NCBI RefSeq assembly: GCF_009873615.1
Contig: NZ_SSMG01000312.1
Location: 1-38,260 of the forward strand
DNA: 38,260 bases
Direction: 5' to 3'
DNA from: Photobacterium lucens
Lineage (GTDB): Bacteria > Pseudomonadota > Gammaproteobacteria > Enterobacterales > Vibrionaceae
Part shown: positions 36,658 through 38,260 of the stretch, one piece after another
Position numbering within the stretch: position 1 is the stretch's first letter
Layout: each line of letters starts with the position of its first letter
The notes under the pieces: generated by a model
The model's input: only the letters and a program-made list of their open reading frames with translations
Database searches by the model: none
Told to the model about the DNA's origin: nothing
Position numbers and translations under genes: made by a program

Positions 36658-38109
36658 ATGAAAACCTTGAATGTTGATGTTGCTGTTATTGGCGGTGGTA
36701 CTGCCGGTTTAGGTTCATACCGCGCAGCAAAAGCCCACACCGATAGCGTAGTCATGATTGAAGGCGGCCCTTACGGCACAACCTGTGCACGTGTTGGTTG
36801 TATGCCATCAAAATTACTAATTGCAGCAGCAGAGAGCGTTCATAACATTGAGAAGGCACCCGCATTTGGTGTGCATCCTCAAGGTGACATCGTGATCAAT
36901 GGCCGTGAAGTGATGGACCGAGTAAAACGTGAACGTGACCGTTTCGTTGGTTTCGTCCTTGAAGGTGTCGATGAGATCCCTGCTGAAGATAAGATTTCTG
37001 GTTACGCTAAATTTTTAGATGATCACACCCTACAAGTCGATGATCACACCATCATTAATGCTAAACGCATTGTTATCGCGACGGGCTCTCGCCCTGCCTA
37101 CCCTGGCGTATGGAACGAGCTAGACGATCGTTTAGTGGTTAATGACGATGTATTTAACTGGGACGATTTACCAAACTCTGTTGCTGTATTTGGTCCTGGT
37201 GTTATTGGCTTAGAGCTAGGTCAATCACTAAACCGCTTAGGCGTGAACGTGACTATGTTCGGTCTTGGTGGTCAAGTGGGTCCTCTGACGGATCCTGAAG
37301 TAATGGCTTACGCTAACAAAGCCTTTAACGAAGAGTTTTACTTAGATCCAAACGTGCAAGTAGAAAGCATGAAGCGTGTTGGTGATCAGGTTGAAATTCA
37401 ATATGTCACTAAATCAGGTGAGCTTGCTACGATTTTGGTTGATTACGTACTGGCTGCGACAGGTCGTCGTCCTAACGTTGATAACCTTAACATTGAGAGC
37501 ACAAGCTTAGCATTGGATGAGCGCGGTGTACCAACAGCTGATTACTACACCATGCAAACCTCGGTAGATTCCATTTTCATCGCAGGTGATGCAAGCAATC
37601 AAATTCCATTGCTCCATGAAGCTGCAGACCAAGCGCGTATCGCAGGTGATAACGCAGGTCGCTTCCCTGAAATTCGAGCTGGTTTACGTCGCACTAAGAT
37701 TTCAGCTGTTTTCACTGATCCGCAAATTGCGATGGTAGGTGAAACGTATAAAGAAATTACCGCTCGTCTAGGCACATGCGGTTGTTTTGAAACAGGTACG
37801 GTTTCATTTGAGAACCAAGGTCGTTCACGTGTCATGCTACGTAACAAAGGTATGTTGCATGTATACGGTGAACAAGGCACAGGTCGCTTCCTTGGCGCTG
37901 AAATGATTGGTCCTGATGCAGAGCACCTAGCGCACCTATTAGCTTGGGCGCATCAAAATAAGATGACGGTAGCAGAAATGCTTGATATGCCTTTCTACCA
38001 CCCAGTTATCGAAGAAGGTGTTCGTACTGCCCTACGTGATTTGAATGCGAAATTACGTTTAGGTCCAGATATGATCAAGCATTGTCTGGATTGTGGTCCA
38101 GGTTGTTAA
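36658..38109 (+). CDS. Pyridine nucleotide-disulfide oxidoreductase (dihydrolipoamide dehydrogenase-like) with a cysteine tail
   Basis: FAD-dependent disulfide reductase, 483 aa. The FAD motif is VAVIGGGTAGLGS (12-17), the redox disulfide Cys43/Cys48 is in CARVGCMPSK, a second nucleotide site is VFGPGVIGLELGQ, the FAD motif is IFIAGDAS, and the catalytic base pair His448-Glu453 is in HPVIEE. The protein ends HCLDCGPGC, with Cys476, Cys479 and Cys483. Classical E3 enzymes lack such a tail; MerA and high-Mr thioredoxin reductase use C-terminal cysteines to pass electrons on. It is not part of a pyruvate or 2-oxoglutarate dehydrogenase operon; it follows an OxyR-regulated peroxidase gene and has GGAG upstream of its ATG. 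Confidence 0.92.
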   Translation: MKTLNVDVAVIGGGTAGLGSYRAAKAHTDSVVMIEGGPYGTTCARVGCMPSKLLIAAAESVHNIEKAPAFGVHPQGDIVINGREVMDRVKRERDRFVGFVLEGVDEIPAEDKISGYAKFLDDHTLQVDDHTIINAKRIVIATGSRPAYPGVWNELDDRLVVNDDVFNWDDLPNSVAVFGPGVIGLELGQSLNRLGVNVTMFGLGGQVGPLTDPEVMAYANKAFNEEFYLDPNVQVESMKRVGDQVEIQYVTKSGELATILVDYVLAATGRRPNVDNLNIESTSLALDERGVPTADYYTMQTSVDSIFIAGDASNQIPLLHEAADQARIAGDNAGRFPEIRAGLRRTKISAVFTDPQIAMVGETYKEITARLGTCGCFETGTVSFENQGRSRVMLRNKGMLHVYGEQGTGRFLGAEMIGPDAEHLAHLLAWAHQNKMTVAEMLDMPFYHPVIEEGVRTALRDLNAKLRLGPDMIKHCLDCGPGC

Positions 38110-38167
38110 TCAACAGAACCTGCAGTCTTTGATTGGCAGAAACAAAACCACAACTACTCTCCAAATG

Positions 38168-38188
38168 AAAAAGCCCTCGTCATTGAAG
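38168..38188 (+). terminator. Truncated terminator interrupted by the IS insertion
   Basis: AAAAAGCCCTC followed by GTCATT and GA is the left arm, loop and first two bases of the right arm of a terminator; the expected GGGCTTTTT is missing and the IS starts instead. It would have served the flavoprotein gene. Confidence 0.5.
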
Positions 38189-38260
38189 TGACCCCCAATA
38201 GTTGGACACCAATTATTGGGGGTCTTTTATGTCCAAATATAGTCGAGAGTTAAAATGCAC
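38189..38260 (+). mobile_element. Left end of an IS3-family insertion sequence, cut by the window
   Basis: Starts with TGACCCCCAATAGTTGGACA, the TG-ended, TTGGACACC-type terminal repeat of IS3-family elements. GACCCCCAATA and TATTGGGGGTC (38190-38200 and 38214-38224) form an 11-bp inverted repeat near the end. An OrfA start follows at 38229. Confidence 0.8.
38229..38260 (+). CDS. Transposase OrfA of an IS3-family element, 5' fragment
   Basis: ATG opens MSKYSRELKC and then runs off the window end after 32 bases. MSKYSREL is the usual start of IS3/IS150-type OrfA (a helix-turn-helix protein) whose product is joined with OrfB by frameshifting. It cannot be judged whether the element is intact. 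Confidence 0.75.
   Translation, partial: MSKYSRELKC

Noticed and set aside
36658-38109. Flavoprotein as the E3 subunit of pyruvate dehydrogenase
   Set aside because: No aceE, aceF or lipoyl-domain gene is nearby, the gene follows an OxyR-controlled peroxidase, and the C-terminal cysteine tail is not typical of E3.
38190-38224. GACCCCCAATA/TATTGGGGGTC repeat as a native chromosomal terminator
   Set aside because: It overlaps the IS end and is followed by only four T and then the transposase start, so it belongs to the IS.
1-38260. CRISPR arrays, tRNA or rRNA genes
   Set aside because: No regularly spaced repeats and no tRNA- or rRNA-like sequence were seen on reading the window; a tRNAscan or CRISPR search would settle this.

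Overview
This window is a piece of a gammaproteobacterial chromosome, almost certainly from the Vibrionaceae and probably Photobacterium or a close relative. The evidence is gene order and protein sequence: slyX/slyD/yheV/kefB/kefG/yheS/yheT/yheU/prkB/yhfA/crp, then astC(argD)/astA/astD, pabA, trpS/gph/rpe/dam/damX/aroB/aroK, pilMNOPQ, mrcA and oxyR. This is the Vibrio-type version of the E. coli 74-76 min region, with CRP and OxyR almost identical to the E. coli proteins over their key regions. No rRNA, tRNA, CRISPR array or prophage is visible. The genus call is an inference, since no 16S or marker comparison was possible.

Layout, left to right. (1) 93-4642: a WD40-repeat lipoprotein, slyX, the metallochaperone/prolyl isomerase slyD, a yheV zinc ribbon and the glutathione-gated K+ efflux pair kefG-kefB. 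(2) 4872-11928: the ABC-F ATPase yheS; a LysE-type exporter divergent from a MocR-type regulator, with two perfect palindromes between them; then yheT, yheU, prkB and the OsmC-like yhfA. (3) 11929-14311: crp with a long leader carrying three successive hairpins, the last ending in eight T, then a DUF3859-like lipoprotein and a 60-residue small protein. (4) 14366-19030: a partial arginine succinyltransferase (AST) operon astC-astA-astD with a DUF1338 dioxygenase-like gene at its end. (5) 19359-23762: pabA, trpS, gph, rpe, a DUF2970 protein and dam. (6) 23870-27103: damX, aroB, aroK. (7) 27490-31959: the type IV pilus assembly operon pilMNOPQ. (8) 32108-38109: PBP1a, oxyR and, divergent from oxyR, a peroxiredoxin-glutaredoxin fusion followed by a flavoprotein disulfide reductase. 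(9) 38189-38260: the left end of an IS3-family insertion sequence cut by the window edge.

Most of the window is ordinary housekeeping DNA. The parts most worth a second look are: the oxyR/prx-grx/flavoprotein module, which has a nearly perfect OxyR operator and a reductase ending in three cysteines; the two palindromic operator candidates between the exporter and its MocR regulator; the structured crp leader; the DUF1338 gene in the arginine catabolic operon; an IS that appears to have cut the terminator of the last gene; and a few short ORFs near hairpins. I did not find a clearly new multi-gene system. The closest candidate is the peroxide-detoxifying redox module at 34778-38109.
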